From NCBI RefSeq assembly GCF_020509005.1, contig NC_063018.1, forward strand, positions 1,922,001-1,986,000: a stretch of 64,000 bases of DNA. The letters run 5' to 3'. The position numbers were made by a program, and so were the translations under genes. This DNA is from Fulvia fulva. Its lineage: Eukaryota > Ascomycota > Dothideomycetes > Mycosphaerellales > Mycosphaerellaceae. The notes under the pieces are model-generated. The model was not told the DNA's origin, ran no database searches, and saw only the letters and a list, made by a program, of their open reading frames with translations. Shown here piece by piece: positions 12,285-23,095 of this stretch (within the stretch, counting starts at the first letter, position 1; each line of letters begins with the position of its first letter).

Positions 12285-13603
12285 AAGCCGAAAGCAACTT
12301 GCCCGAAGCGAACTGTTCCGAAGACATGTACTCCCCAACGCAGCATCAATTCTTCATCCTGCCAACGCGACATTTATCTCATGTGACGACCGCGCCATTT
12401 GCTCGGACTTCATTGGTCTTTGCCAGCCTCACCAGACCACCGGGTTGCATTCGCGAAAGACTACTGATGCAGCTCTCCAGCCAGGTACCTGGTCTGTTTC
12501 TACGTTCTATTGATCTTTTGGATAGATTAAGACGATGACGAAACTGCAGCGACGCCAACATTAAACTTACTGAAGAGAGCCGAGAAAAGGCATCCCGAAC
12601 GCCAACCACCACAAGTCGCGCCCAAGCCACGGCGCAAACATGATCAACCCATATCTCACATCGCAATCGACCCTCAAGATCCGGTATCGAGATACAATGT
12701 TTGCTTGCGCCCAGCTGTTGTGTACATAAGCATGCATGGAGAAGCCCTGCTGCGTGCTCCTTCCTGTCAGCCGCTGCCATAGGCTTTCCTTGTGCGTCCG
12801 GCTGACTCGTCACGCGCCTGTGTAACGTTCTTCTGCAGATGCATGAAGTAGTGCTAGACGTCTGCCCAACTATGGAAATACTTCACATCCGTTCCGAGTC
12901 CAGCTTATCTCATGTCGGACGTTGGGGTTGCTTACCTTCGACGGTACACCTCTTCAGAAGCCCGGCAACATCGCCAAGTAGAGAGATTGAACCGCCTGTC
13001 TCTTCGCGGGCTTTGGACGACAGATGGCAGCTACCCTCCTCACTGCAGTTCCGACGAGTACGACGGTTGTGATCGCAGCAGGATCCCCGAACACGTTGAT
13101 CACGGCCAATTTAATTACAGCCGTTGGACCTCCAGTCGCAACTTGTACTCCTATCTGCCTTCAATTGGACTCCGGTGGCAGATGTACTCGATTACAAGGC
13201 TGCGGCTGCATCGTTGCCATTGGTGTTGAGGGACATCCGGATTGCTCTTTCAGGCCTTTGCCACTGCGATCGAGTGCTGGACGGACGAATGGACCTGGAG
13301 CGGCTTTCGCTGGGCATTGTTACACGATGATACTGTTCGTCAGCCTCTCTTCACTTTGGCAATGTCGTGGATGATGAGCGGCGATTCTTATATTCAGCAC
13401 AACATTTACGATGTACACTCCCGACATTTCCGCTTGGACTATAGACCAGTTCGCCACCGGATCTGTTCACCAAAGACTACCTACCACCGCACGATCTTCA
13501 CTACAGATAGCTCTGCCGAGAGGAGCATAACACGAAGCCCTCGCTCGCGTCACAACACACATAACAACGCCCTCTTGAACACCAACGATTGCCAGCAGTT
13601 TCT
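12285..13603. other. intergenic, no supported gene
   Basis: About 1.3 kb between the membrane-protein gene and the first copy of the duplicated small gene. Open frames on both strands are of low complexity or lack any family signature. The part around 13380-13440 resembles the region just before the second copy (near 14240-14285), which suggests that the duplication includes some 5' flank. Confidence 0.4.
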
Positions 13604-14086
13604 ATGCAACGATCCTTCGGTGGCTGTCCACAGCTGCCACTACCTGCAGCCTACGAGGAGGCCAGAGCTATCAGCCTCGAGCCAAACTTTCCATCAGCAC
13701 CACAAAGCGGCACAGACAGCCAGCGAGAAGCAGAATCATCGAGCCAGCAGGATCACACCAGCGATGCCTCCAACCCGCGTGAGCCGCACGTTATGTACCC
13801 TGAATTCGAAGTAAGGAGAGCTCGAAGGCAGCTGGCAGCGACGTATATCAGGACTCCTAGCGTTCACAGCATTTCATCCGTCGATTCACGGCTTCCAGAT
13901 CCCGCTCCGGAAGCAGGCAGTGCCGCCGAAGATTCAGGACCAAGTCCAGAAGCGAGTACGTCTACGCGACCTCGAGTGGCATATCATCATCGGCCAGACT
14001 GGAAGCTGAGGCTTCTGCTCGTGCTCGTTCGTACGGCTGAGGTGACGAATGCGCCGTGGATGTTTGGGAATGGGAATGAAGTATAG
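13604..14086 (+). CDS. small hypothetical protein, copy 1 of a tandem duplicated pair
   Basis: A 160-residue frame starting at the ATG at 13604 (MQRSFGGCPQLPLP). I do not recognise the family. It is kept because a second, diverged copy lies 845 bases downstream with the same order of blocks: a CPQL(P/H)LP box, a YE(E/D)-A/S-(R/K)-AI-x-L(E/D) box, a Ser/Pro-rich linker, a PHV(M/L)(Y/F)P(E/D) box, a V(R/K)(R/K)AR-x-Q box and a basic DW(K/R)LR segment near the C terminus. Conservation of protein blocks across a disordered linker suggests past selection on the protein. There is no signal peptide and no transmembrane segment. Possible small nuclear or cytosolic disordered protein; function unknown. 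Confidence 0.5.
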   Translation: MQRSFGGCPQLPLPAAYEEARAISLEPNFPSAPQSGTDSQREAESSSQQDHTSDASNPREPHVMYPEFEVRRARRQLAATYIRTPSVHSISSVDSRLPDPAPEAGSAAEDSGPSPEASTSTRPRVAYHHRPDWKLRLLLVLVRTAEVTNAPWMFGNGNEV

Positions 14087-14448
14087 TTGACGGAGGGCTT
14101 ATCTGGCGCGACGATCAAGCATATCAATACGGATCTTTGCAATCTCTCTTGAATCTTCTGTGCTGTGGCTTCTGTTGGTCAGCTTTCATGTGATCTCACG
14201 TCATTTCATGCGTCTCTTTTCCGTGCGTCAGGTGGCGAATCTATACTGGACAGGATATTCACCATATACACTCTCGACGGCTGCAACCGAAGGAAGGCGC
14301 TGGCCCTCGCCTTCCGACGCATTCACTGGGAGCTTTGACGGCGGAGTGGCCTTCACTGAGGAATTTTGGAACCACTAGCCGGTCTTTCGCCCTCGCTCTC
14401 GCTCTCACACCTGCCATCCGCCACCTCTGCCTACCGCACACAGCGAAG

Positions 14449-14859
14449 ATGGCACCTGCCTCGCTCCGCTCGCTTGGCGACTGCCCACAGCTTCACCTTC
14501 CCTCGGTATACGAGGACTCGAAGGCGATCTGCCTGGATCTGACATGAACAGCCAACCCACCCACCGATGCAGACGACCCTGGGCGCACTCATCCGACCAA
14601 CTGTACTGCACGAGAGACCACCTTGACACACGCACCCCATGTCCTCTTCCCCGATTCCGTGGTCAGAAAAGCTCGGGATCAACGCCAGCAAGTGGCGAGC
14701 CTTGCCAGTACCTCGTCAAGGCGGTCAAGACCACCAAGTCCAGCTCCCCAATACAAGCACAAGGTGGACTGGAGGCTGAGGGTTTGGCTGGCTGGTGTCC
14801 GTGTCATCGAGAAGACGGGGATGTGGTGGCCATTTGGTGGCCAACGGGATGATGATTGA
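14449..14859 (+). pseudogene. small hypothetical protein, copy 2 of the tandem pair, with in-frame TGA
   Basis: Starts MAPASLRSLGDCPQLHLP at 14449 in a good context (AAGATGG). It runs 32 codons to a TGA at 14545-14547. The same frame then continues open for 104 codons to 14859 and carries the rest of the blocks seen in copy 1: APHVLFPDSVVRKARDQRQQ, a Ser/Pro linker and VDWRLRVWLAGVR. One nonsense change would therefore inactivate an otherwise collinear gene. An alternative is a 46-nt intron (GTATAC at about 14508 to AACAG at about 14553) that would remove the TGA together with the conserved YED-SKAI block, which argues against it. Read as a recent pseudogene of the copy 1 family. Confidence 0.5.
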
Positions 14860-15549
14860 TTAGGGGAAGGCTGTTGAAACGGTAGCATAGCGTACTGATC
14901 GCACATGAAGAGCATGGTTTGGGAGGCATAGTCTAGCAGTATTGCGTAATCTGTCTGCCACATATGGACTCAGTGTCTAGGAACTATCTCACTCGGCCCC
15001 AGCGAGCGGCCTCCAGATCATGAAATGCGCCAGATGTAGTGATCTTGACTGACTCGAGTCGCCATGTGCACTGTCGCTGGGCTTGAAGGATATCACAACA
15101 AAAACCGCTGCTTCCGACGACCGACATCGCCTGAGTGGCGCAATCAGAACTGTTTCCTTTCCAAGCACACTGTATACCGCCGCTAGCTGCGATCTAGGAC
15201 CATCATAACCATGGTCCTCAGTACACTCCTCTCGTTGGTACAGCCGCTCAAGCGATGGCGGTTGTTGTCTTTTTGCCTTGAGCCATGCATTGACTACCTC
15301 TATGATGTGTGAAAGATGTGGTGGGGTGTAGATAGTCCAGTGACTCGAGCTGCGCGTTGTTGATCATCTAGGTCCGCATGTGAGTGTTAGAAACGATGAT
15401 AGGGTCATGGTATGGGGAATGCGAGACTCAGGAGCGACGATATTGCGGAGGACTGGTGCGATGTTGAACCGTCGATTTGTATATTTATATCATGTTCGTG
15501 TGCTGGAGTGATAAGGTGTTGAAACTGTTGTTTATTCTCAGATGTTTGA
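14860..15549. other. intergenic, no supported gene
   Basis: About 690 bases without a convincing frame, between the second small gene copy and the minisatellite. Confidence 0.4.
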
Positions 15550-15609
15550 GACGGCGAGGTATGCGACGACGAGGTATGCGACGACGAGGTATCCGACGAC
15601 GAGGTAGTG
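15550..15609. repeat. 15-bp minisatellite, four copies
   Basis: Four consecutive copies of a 15-bp unit close to GACGACGAGGTATGC, with one or two differences per copy. On the minus strand it reads as a Ser/Thr/His-rich pattern. Whether it lies in a transcribed region is unknown. Confidence 0.9.
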
Positions 15610-15864
15610 GTAGTCGGAGTGGGAGGGTGGGAATCAGGGGTATAGAGATTATGGACTCGGGCGCAGCAACAGTACGACGGCAACTGTCTTGGCAGCATTC
15701 ATGAATGCGACGGCAACCGGGCGCAATATACAACAGAGCGCGAGATGAGGCGGCGACGAGACAACACGACGAAGACACCGAGATAGGGAAGGGACAACTT
15801 CTTCTCCAGTCGCCAGCAAGATGCCAACTTTCTGATGAAAAAGCAACGCACAAAGAGTGCAAAG

Positions 15865-15998
15865 TGGAGTGGGAAGGACTTGAACCTCCATCTCTGAGTT
15901 GAATGGTACTGGCATAAAAGAGTCTGCCGCCCTCAGCATGTCAAACGAGCGACAACATTATCGGGCCCCTCGGTGTCCTGCCGTTGGACGACCTCTCC
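15865..15998 (-). ncRNA. tRNA-like element, copy 1 of a tandem triplet
   Basis: Read on the minus strand, the element begins GGAGAGG and ends CCACTCC plus A, forming a 7-bp acceptor-like stem with one A-A mismatch. After TC comes a D-arm-like hairpin, GTCC-AACGGCA-GGAC, and near the 3' end a T-arm, GGAGG-TTCAAGT-CCTTC, whose loop fits a Pol III B box. About 85 bases separate the two arms, far more than a normal anticodon arm, and no standard anticodon loop with U33 can be placed. It may be a tRNA with an unusual insertion, a tRNA-derived short element or a tRNA pseudogene. Of the three copies this one has the best T arm. Confidence 0.5.
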
Positions 15999-16034
15999 AA
16001 AGTGGTTCTGCTTCAAGCCCAGGAGGCTGTTGGG

Positions 16035-16167
16035 TAGAGTGGGAATCGAACACCACATTTCATGAGTTTGGTACGGTACCGACAAGAACGAGTTTGTCAC
16101 CTTTCGCATGTCAAAAGAGTGAGACAGCTAGGGCCCCTCATGCGTCTTTCCGTTAGACGACATTCCC
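16035..16167 (-). ncRNA. tRNA-like element, copy 2 of a tandem triplet
   Basis: Same layout as copy 1, 170 bases away. The acceptor-like stem is poorly paired (GGGAATG with CCACTCT) and the D-arm is GTCT-AACGGAA-AGAC. The internal stem CATGAG/CTCATG is perfect here. A second inner stem reads GAC/GTC where copy 3 has GGC/GCC, a compensatory change. Box B-like TGTTCGATTCC is present. Confidence 0.45.
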
Positions 16168-16205
16168 GAAAAGTGGGTAGCCTGTTTATAGCCCAGGGAG
16201 GCTGT

Positions 16206-16341
16206 TGGAGAAGGGAGGAATCGAACACTCCATCTCGTGAGTTGAATGGTGCTGGCAAGAATGAGGTTCGCCACCCGTCGCATGTCAAAAGAATGAGACA
16301 GCTAGGGCCCCTGACGTGTCCTGCCGTTGAACGACCTCCCC
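16206..16341 (-). ncRNA. tRNA-like element, copy 3 of a tandem triplet
   Basis: Begins GGGGAGG and ends CTTCTCC plus A: a complete 7-bp acceptor-like stem if G-U pairs are allowed. The D-arm is GTTC-AACGGCA-GGAC and the T-loop region has TGTTCGATTCC. The internal stem is CGTCAG/CTCACG; against copy 2 the second pair changes A-T to G-C on both sides. Spacing to copy 2 is 171 bases. Confidence 0.45.
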
Positions 16342-18253
16342 TGTGATGAGTCGCAAGTGACGATGACCTCGATAAGGCGAAGGTACTGGAGAAGGGTCAG
16401 TGAAATGGAAAGGGGGTTGGACGTACCTGGTGGACATTGGGTTGGTTGATGTTGAGGAAAGGAAGAAGGAGAAAGTGCGAGGAGCTTGGAGTTTTATCCT
16501 GGCGGGTGTGACTCACAGCTCGACTGTGGCCACCACTCTGAACGTTAACTTGTTGTATAGCAGTCTGACCAGCTCTATTTCTGGAGTGCTAGAAGTGTTG
16601 TGGGCGAATGAAGTGTATGGTAAACTTGTTCGGCATGCCGAAGAGCTCTCGGGCCGAGGATTCTGAACGACATCTCCAGTAAGGACCTACGAAGATGATA
16701 TGAGTACCTTGATAGTAGAAGTTCTTCGGCAGCTGCCGGTAGGCTTGATGGTCGCGACTCTGTCATCGAGATGCCATGTCACGGTGCGGCGAGCGATTCC
16801 AGGTGTCTTGGCCGTTCTGCGAGTTCGGCTCGAAGGTCCTCTCACGCCAAGCAAGCCCAGAAAGTTGTACTCGTGCGTAGACTGTTTGTGAAGTATGATG
16901 GCTCGTGGCACGAGGGATCACTCAAGTGCTTGGCATGCTTGTCTCTCGTGGTTCGCACATGGTTCGACCAGTCCACGGTGTGTGACGGCGTACACTTGAG
17001 TGGCGGATGCCTGCTCTCTCGACGCCAAGCTGAAGCGTCACCAATGCGTAGCGACTGCAGATGGTCGCACCACACCGACCTCATATGTGCCTCCATTATG
17101 AACGGAGATGCTTGTGACCGCCATTGCTCCGAAAGGTGGAGAAGTGAGAGATCGGCATGATGTGCTCGGAACACGGCTGAGGTGCCGAAAGTTGGATCTA
17201 GTGCAGAGGTGCCTCTGTGGCGTGACGCTCTTGGTTCATGTTGCGTGCCTTCGGTAGTCATGTTGTGAGTACCAATGCAAGCGCGGACTCGTCTCCTGCT
17301 TGCGTGCGAGTTCAGCAAATGCGACAGCACCACCACATACGCGTACAGTAGCGTGTAGCAGGCGAAAGTGGTCGGCCGAGCACTCGCCGAGCCACATGAA
17401 ATTTGGTCTCGTGAGGTGATACCGCCGACCGGGAAGAAGGTAGCTTGCTGAGCTACCGCTGTTGGCTTGTTTGTCGAGAGCAATCACTGCTGTTCATGAG
17501 ACAAGTCGTCCAGTGGCAGCGGAGAAAGCGCAGTAGCATTGCGCTAGCTTGATCTCGTCCCAATAATTGCCACGGAGCAATCGTGGAGAGAAGGTTGATG
17601 TGTTGCAGCAAATGCGGAAGGCCATCATTGATAGCCATCATGGCTGGGCAAAGGTTTCCGATGGCTTCGTTGTGCTGCATCTCAGCCTGCTGTGCGAATA
17701 ATCGCGCGTGCATCGGCCAGTGGAAAGACGACAGCATGGTGTGGGCGGTGATGACAACGAGGCATGCTTGACGGAATTGCAGGGCTGTCGACGTGAACGG
17801 TGAACGGTGAAGCCTGCGTGGCCTGGAAGATTGTCGCGACATGACGATGCTCACCTCGCTAACAAGGAAGTCGCACCTGCGCCACACCTCCCAGCAGGTC
17901 CATTTGATCATCCAGAAGCGAGAAGAATCAACACCCGACATCTCCGACGTCCTGTAAACGTCGACCTCCACGACCAACTCATCGACATCACTCCTCAGAC
18001 ATACCACAGACTGCGTGCTACTGCAGGCAGCAACTTGGCTTCTGACGAGTGCCCGCACTGATATGTGTGAGTGGAGCCATCTCATCGCTGCTTAGAACAT
18101 CGTCCGCGCCCAGCTCATTATTGTGGAGCGTCCCCGAAGGCTTAAGCCCGTGGCGCGGTCATCACAAGACGACATCTCGCCTTAGCATTCCTCCCTGCTC
18201 TCTCCTCGCTTCTTCACCAACTCCGCCTTCAGTGTTTGAGGCAGCATACGCGA
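16342..18253. other. gene-poor stretch upstream of the exchanger gene
   Basis: About 1.9 kb. Two minus-strand frames of 210-213 codons (16842-17483 and 17453-18085) overlap each other and have no family signature, so they are not annotated. The last 100-150 bases are likely the exchanger leader. Confidence 0.4.
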
Positions 18254-20834
18254 ATGGGACACCTCTCTGACCCTTTTACAGACCGTTATCGTACTGAGGC
18301 AATACGCACTGCCAGCCAACGCGATATCCCCACCGTCGAGAGCAACGGAGGCATCCTCCCAACCCACAACACAGCCAACAAGGCCAAGTCTACCGAAGCT
18401 GGCGGGCTAAGCAACGACAATGGGCGCGGCGGCCTACCGTCTCGACCCTCAGGCCTACGAGCCTCCCAGAGCAACGGCGGCACATATGGAGGAGATGGAG
18501 CAAGAGACATTGGCGGTGACGCTGAGAAGTCCGCACACAACACCGCGGAGGACTCAACATCCCAGTCCGCACCTCCCCCAGCTCCGCCACCCATCAAGTC
18601 CGAAGTTGCGGGCCCTGGAGATGCCACCATAGAATCTACCGAAGGAAACAAGAACAAACCACCTATCACCACCCGCATGAAGAATGGCTGCAAGCGCTTT
18701 GGCTCGCACTTCAAGAATGCCATCTGTCACAGTTGGGTCAACGTCCTTCTCATTGCTGTACCCGCTGGTATCGCCGCAGAAGCAGCACATCTCAGTCCAG
18801 CAGCCATCTTTGCCATCAATGCAGTCGCCATCGTACCACTCGCTGGACTGCTCAGTCACGCCACCGAGAGCGTGGCCAGCAGACTTGGAGATACTCTTGG
18901 AGCACTCCTCAATGTCTCCTTCGGCAACGCTGTCGAACTGATCATCTTCATCATCGCACTGGTGAAGAATGAGATCCACATTGTTCAGGCATCCTTACTG
19001 GGCTCGATTCTGGCCAACTTACTACTCATCCTGGGCATGGCTTTCTTGTTTGGCGGCCTCCGCTTTCGAGAGCAGATTTACAACAGCACCGTTACACAGA
19101 TGAGCGCTTGTCTCCTCAGCTTGAGTGTGATGAGCTTGCTCCTGCCGGTAAGCATGAACTACATTCACATGATATGTCAGGATACTGATTTGACTACAGA
19201 CCGCCTTCCATGCCTCTTTCAACGACCAGAATCTCAATCTAGCCAATGCTTCGACTCTCAAGGTCAGCCGTGGTACAAGTGTCATCCTTTTGCTGGTCTA
19301 CGTCCTGTACTTGCTGTTCCAGCTAAAGTCGCATGCGTACATGTATGAGAGCACGCCACAAGCAGTCATTGACGAAGAGTCGCATCCTGGAGTACTGCAC
19401 GACATGATGAACTCGTCATCGTCTTCCAGCGACAGCAGTAGCTCGGACAGCAGCGACTCAGATACCTCAGGCTCAGGCTCCGTCACTACCAGGAAGAAGG
19501 TCACGCGAATGATCAAGCACCGAATGCGCCGCAAGTCCAGTGTCAGTACGAGTAGTTCTCGCACTCACTCAAAGGCCACATCTGCCTTGAGCTCTCCTAC
19601 CACCCAGGAGCGTCAAGAGTACATCGAAGACCCAGCACTCGACAATGGTGCCACTCGTCGTGAGTCCACACTTGCAGCTATCGATAGCGTCGAGGATGCA
19701 GATGCAGACAGAGAAGACAACGGACCAACCACTCGTATCTTCGATTGGGCGAAGCGTCACAACAGCAACGAGGGCGAGAAGTCGCCAGACCCGCCTAAGA
19801 AGCGAAAGAAGCACCACAAGAAGAAGGACAAGAAGCATCACCGCAAGCACCACGATGGACCGGCTGAAGAGCCAGTTGAGAATGAGAAAGCCACGATCGA
19901 AGAAATACCTACCGAGTCTACCACCGGACAGCCAAAGGTCGGATTCGCCGACGACGTTGAAGTGGTCCCAGCCCAGACTCCCACCAACCAGTCCGCTCGC
20001 CTCGCGTTTAACATGCGCGGGTTGTCTTCGCGTGTCAGGCCTGCATTACCGTCAATGTTGTCTAACAACGTCTTCGTGCAGCCACGACCAACTCCTTCGC
20101 CAGCTGCTCAACGTCCCAACTTTACACGCCCGGTGTCGGCTGGAGCTGCAAACCTCCGCCGCACCAGCTCTTTACCCGAACGCCTGAACCGCGAGACCAC
20201 ACCCACTCCTGGCACCAACTACGTACGCACGGATCCTCTGCCACCCTACCAGCACCAGCAGTATCGCGTTCGTGCGGGCAACCAGCCAGCGCCGACCAAA
20301 GAGGAGGAAGAGATCGGTGAACCAGACATGTCCAAGACAGCAGCTGTTGTCCTGCTGTTGTGCAGCACAGCTCTGGTCGCTGTCTGCGCCGAGTTCATGG
20401 TCGACGCTATCCCGGAGATGATTGCTGGCAACGGTGCAGTTGGTGAGGCCTTCATCGGTCTCATTATCCTGCCCATCGTTGGTAACGCAGCAGAGCACGT
20501 CACAGCAGTCACCGTTGCCGCCAAGAACAAGATGGATCTCGCAATCGGTGTCGCTGTCGGCTCCAGCATCCAGATCGCACTCTTCGTCACTCCAGTCGTG
20601 GTCTTGCTCGGATGGATTCTGGACACTAACATGAGTCTGTACTTCAACATCTTCGAGACTATCAGTCTGTTTGTCACCGTCTTCGTCGTCAACTTCCTGG
20701 TCCTCGACGGGCGCAGCAACTATCTGGAGGGCAGTCTGTTGATCGCGGCTTATGTTATCATCGCCCTCGTGGCCTTCTTCTATCCCGAGTCTGACGCTTC
20801 GAGCGCCATCGGTGATGGAATTGGCGGAACCTAG
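18254..20834 (+). CDS. vacuolar Ca2+/H+ exchanger (CAX/VCX1 family) with a long central loop
   Basis: Exchanges protons for Ca2+ across the vacuolar membrane. Exons 18254-19147 and 19200-20834 (intron 19148-19199, 52 nt, GTAAGC...TACAG) give 842 residues. The start is the ATG at 18254; the frame upstream only has TTG. Residues 1-140 are disordered and Gly/Ser-rich. The first sodium/calcium-exchanger domain spans about 155-340, with the c-1 motif GNAVELIIFIIAL near residue 224. The second spans about 675-840, with the c-2 motif GNAAEHVTAVTVAA near residue 726. Between them lies a hydrophilic loop of about 320 residues with acidic Ser/Asp runs and a Lys/His-rich stretch near residue 500. Yeast Vcx1 is about 411 residues, so most extra length is in the N terminus and this loop. 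The frame is intact. Confidence 0.93.
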
Positions 20835-21020
20835 GAAGTCTGTCGCCCGAAGTGCGACTGAGCGTCGCAACGCTCAACGATCGATATCTTGGACCGGGGA
20901 GTTTGTCTTTATGATGGCGAGGCTGATGATGGCCTGGGCATGATCGACCATTGGGTCGCTCTTTCGTAGCTCATGAATGAATGATGGACAGTCCTTTCTG
21001 CCAATCGATATATCAATGCC

Positions 21021-22028
21021 TCAGTCTGAATTCGAGACCTGCTTGCTCAACGACGCTTGCATTTCTGCCAATGTCATTTTCTTCTTCGGCTTTGGCACCT
21101 CCACTGCATCTGCCGCTGTCGTTGGCGCTGTCTCCTTCGCCTGCGTTGTGTCCTTGCTCGTATTCACCGTGTCCGTAGCTGTCTTCCTCTGCTTTGTCTT
21201 CACGGTATCTGTCACCGCCTTCTTTTCCTTCTGCTTCACACCACCAACAAACGGATTCGGAACCCTCCCACCCTCCTCCCTCTCATCCTCAATCTCCGTC
21301 GCCCCGCTCCCGAGCCCAACAGTCTGCACCTTTCTCGCAACCCCCTCCAGGCCACCTTCATCCTGTCCATCCCCACCAGCTGCAGCCCCACCCCTCCTCC
21401 TCCTCCTCCTCCTCCCCACCTCATTAAGCGCCTCAACATGCGGCTTCAACCCCTCCATACTCCTCATAAACCTCGTCCTATGACTAACCTCCGCAGCCCT
21501 CAACCGCTCCAACTCCTCCTCCTTCTCCCGCTTCGTCCACAGCGACAACTTCTTCTTAAACTTCTCCGCCTTCCTGACCGCCGCCGAGTCCGTCTCGCTT
21601 GGGTAAGGCGTGTTCTCAAGGTCGGTCAGGTTGTTGTCCAGTTTGGCGATTTCGGCGAGGAGTGTGGCGGTGGGGATTGTGGGGTTGTTGGAGGCGGCGC
21701 GGAAGGGGGAGGTGGTGTAGGGGGGTGTGCCGGTTTGTTGGAGGAGGGCGATGCGGGAGGCGGAGGGAAGGGTGGAGGCGAAGGATTTTATGGTTTGGGC
21801 GGTGTGGCGGATGGCGCTGAGGTGGTGTTTGGTTGTGGAGAGGTGGATTGTGTCTTGGGATTGGAGGTAGGATTTGAAGTCGGCGGTTTTGGCTGTTGGT
21901 TCATCTGGTGTTGGGTAGGGGTCTTGTGTGTTTTCGGGTGGTGAGTATTCTGTGGATAGTGTTCGGGTTTGTGGGCGTGGTTTGATGGCGCGGAGGCAGA
22001 TCCATTGGTAGGGGCCGTTGCGAGACAT
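21021..22028 (-). CDS. hypothetical basic, coiled-coil-rich protein
   Basis: A 335-residue frame starting MSRNGPYQWICLRA at 22028. The open frame extends 61 codons further upstream, but the composition there looks non-coding, and the chosen ATG begins a compact block with Trp and Cys. Residues 60-230 are predicted helical with heptad-like runs (KKKLSLWTKREKEEELERL). Then come a run of eight arginines encoded by a CCT triplet repeat, a Gly-rich segment and a Lys-rich C terminus ending in MTLAEMQASLSKQ. I do not recognise the family. It is convergent with the exchanger gene, with about 190 bases between stops. Confidence 0.6.
   Translation of the reverse strand: MSRNGPYQWICLRAIKPRPQTRTLSTEYSPPENTQDPYPTPDEPTAKTADFKSYLQSQDTIHLSTTKHHLSAIRHTAQTIKSFASTLPSASRIALLQQTGTPPYTTSPFRAASNNPTIPTATLLAEIAKLDNNLTDLENTPYPSETDSAAVRKAEKFKKKLSLWTKREKEEELERLRAAEVSHRTRFMRSMEGLKPHVEALNEVGRRRRRRRGGAAAGGDGQDEGGLEGVARKVQTVGLGSGATEIEDEREEGGRVPNPFVGGVKQKEKKAVTDTVKTKQRKTATDTVNTSKDTTQAKETAPTTAADAVEVPKPKKKMTLAEMQASLSKQVSNSD
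21391..21417. repeat. CCT trinucleotide microsatellite inside a coding region
   Basis: A nearly pure CCT/CTC run on the plus strand that encodes the arginine tract of the hypothetical protein on the minus strand. Confidence 0.85.
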
Positions 22029-23095
22029 GGTCGATGTCGATGTGTTGTGGGAGGGATGTCTCGAAGTGAGTGTAAAAGTTTGGGCATGGAGCTTCGATGG
22101 GATGGTCAATGCGTTGATCGAGGTCAACACTTCAACTTCGATTCTATTTAATTCCTCTCTAGCCACTATCATATATCGTTCGGACTCATTGATATGGATT
22201 ACTGCATCCAACAGGTCATATTGTGACCCAATATGACGGTTTCGCAGCTTTTCATCGCACCCATGGATACCTAAACCCAGATCGAAGCCTCATCGCTTCG
22301 GGAAAGACCTACCTCTACGACAGCACCGGAAAGGTAGAGGTAGCACCATCAAGAATGCCGTTAATATCACTACTACCGTCTCTCTCGACCTCATCTCGCC
22401 ATCAGATGGCCTCATCTGTGCTTACCTGTTCGACCTCAAGGCCCTCCTCGATCGACGTGAAGGGCACTTCCAACAAACTAAGCGCTCAATGAAAGACTGC
22501 GCCGCGTGACAGCGCCACTACGCAGCGGCTTGCAGACAAGACTTGAGGCGCCTCATGTCTGTTACCGGTGTAGAGGCCAGTTGGAGAAACCGTCCGGTGT
22601 GGACGCATTCCTCAGGCGCGCGGCTATGCGTAAAGTTGATGGCGGTTAGTATTGCAGCCTCAGCGACAATGGTTGGTCGCGTGCCCGTGTACGACCGGTG
22701 CAGTAGCTGTATCGTGGCTGTTGTTATTAGTGGAGCTGAATCCGTACGGCGGGTGTATTTGATGTCGTGTGACTGATGGAAGGAGAGGGCGAAGCAGAGG
22801 GCGGAAGGACGAAAAGCAAAGGGCGGTCTGGGGTAGGTGTGGGTCGTGGGCCTGTGGGCCAGTTTGGTCGTGAGGCATGCGATTGATACTGGAGGTAGTG
22901 TTCGATTGGTTCCATTTCCATGCCTCTATCCCAACTTCGTGTGCTGTATACAATGCTAGCTATGCAATTTCATGTCATGTCGTCGCTCATTCATGCCCTA
23001 GAACCTCCAAGTTCGCTATGCTGACTCGCTTGTTCGAACGCTGTAGAAAGCCAAGATGATTTCAATCTGTCGTTAAATCCCGTCGTAAATCCCAT
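22029..23095. other. intergenic, one weak short frame
   Basis: About 1.07 kb between two minus-strand genes. On the plus strand, around 22350-22502, a frame reads NAVNITTTVSLDLISPSDGL and continues for about 30 codons to TGA with coding-like composition. It has no start codon of its own, and upstream pieces fall in other frames. It may be the tail of a decayed short gene. Nothing else is supported. Confidence 0.35.

Noticed and set aside
15865..16341. Ordinary tRNA genes with an assigned amino acid
   Set aside because: No anticodon loop with U33 and a 5-bp stem can be placed in the central region, so an amino-acid identity would be a guess.
16842..18085. Two overlapping minus-strand frames of 213 and 210 codons
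   Set aside because: No domain, no conserved blocks and no exon structure; GC-rich DNA gives such frames by chance.
21057..21944. 295-codon plus-strand frame opposite the basic coiled-coil protein
   Set aside because: Its sequence is runs of Pro/Leu and Gly/Val generated by the opposite-strand codon bias and the CCT repeat; the minus-strand frame has protein-like composition.
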